A program made the position numbers and the translations under genes. Source: JAJZJT01 sp964610905 (GTDB lineage Bacteria; Actinomycetota; Acidimicrobiia; Acidimicrobiales; RAAP-2). Taken from it: a stretch of DNA of 14,563 nt. This document shows positions 14,445 to 14,563 of the stretch, piece by piece; positions within the stretch are counted from its first letter, which is position 1; each line of letters starts with the position of its first letter. The DNA lies in assembly GCA_964610905.1 (NCBI GenBank), contig CAZSYT010000079.1, positions 1 through 14,563 of the forward strand. Direction: 5' to 3'. A model generated the notes under the pieces. That model was given only the letters and a program-made list of their open reading frames with translations, did not search any database and was not told the origin of the DNA.

Positions 14445-14563
14445 ATGAGCACGCCGGCGGCAGGTGGCAGGAGTGCCCGGGGGACGCGCACGGGGGGGAG
14501 CACCACCGCCCGCCCGAAGGCGCTCGCCTTCTACCTCCCCCAGTTCCACCCCATCCCCGAGAA
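14445..14563 (+). CDS. WbsX-type glycan biosynthesis protein, N-terminal fragment (right edge)
   Basis: Thirty-nine codons are present before the window ends. A Gly/Thr/Arg-rich start of about 22 residues leads into RPKALAFYLPQFHPIPE, the same WbsX opening as the left-edge gene. The two N-terminal leaders differ in sequence and length, so these are two genes and not one gene seen twice. The ATG at 14445 is chosen as the first codon after the candidate leaderless promoter; the aminotransferase stop is 42 bases upstream. WbsX proteins occur in O-antigen and capsule loci, and the position after a sugar aminotransferase fits that. Family assignment rests on the opening motif only. Confidence 0.72.
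   Translation, partial: MSTPAAGGRSARGTRTGGSTTARPKALAFYLPQFHPIPE
14509..14563. repeat. Right copy of the 55-base inverted terminal repeat
   Basis: Exact reverse complement of bases 1-55. The next base inward (14508, g) no longer matches, though weaker similarity with a 3-base indel continues for about 8 bases, as expected for paralogous coding sequence. Confidence 0.95.

Noticed and set aside
1..14563. A circular element or phage because the ends match
   Set aside because: The match is inverted, not direct, so the ends cannot close into a circle; no integrase, replication or phage structural genes are present.

Overview
The window is very GC-rich bacterial DNA (roughly 70% by eye). GTG starts are frequent, genes overlap as GTGA or TGATG, Shine-Dalgarno sites are G-rich, and at least two promoters look leaderless. 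This fits a high-GC actinobacterium. Acidimicrobiia is a guess from the gene types; there is no rRNA or other taxonomic marker. It looks like an assembled contig: it contains a run of exactly 100 N, and its first and last 55 bases are perfect reverse complements of each other.

Layout. (1) 1-125, minus: 5' end of a WbsX-type glycan gene that runs off the left edge. (2) 126-441: divergent intergenic region with a candidate promoter, a small upstream ORF and a hairpin. (3) 442-5076, plus: a three-gene cassette of a GT2 glycosyltransferase fused to a SAM methyltransferase, a 2-oxoglutarate/Fe(II) oxygenase, and a large polytopic GT-C-like membrane protein. (4) 5202-6758, minus: a membrane O-acyltransferase, convergent with the cassette. 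(5) 6935-8341, minus: a small two-TM protein and a secreted repeat protein with two LPFTG motifs and a C-terminal anchor, interrupted by the N gap inside its repeats. (6) 8554-11437, minus: cysD-cysN-cysC, which makes PAPS from sulfate. (7) 11643-14402, plus: a GNAT acetyltransferase, a WecA/MraY-like polyprenyl-phosphate sugar-1-phosphate transferase and a DegT-type sugar aminotransferase. (8) 14445-14563, plus: 5' end of a second WbsX-type gene that runs off the right edge.

Taken together this is part of a cell-surface glycan locus. The aminotransferase and GNAT protein could make an acylated amino sugar. The WecA-like enzyme could load the first sugar on the lipid carrier. GT2, WbsX and GT-C-like proteins could extend it, and the methyltransferase, oxygenase and O-acyltransferase could decorate it. 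PAPS could serve sulfation of the glycan, but no sulfotransferase is visible and ordinary sulfate assimilation is equally possible. The LPFTG protein is a candidate surface protein in the same neighbourhood; no sortase is present.

The observations most worth a second look are the inverted 55-base ends, which lie in the same coding position of two outward-facing paralogues; the N gap, whose true length class can be deduced from repeat phase and reading frame; and the leader of the GT2 cassette.
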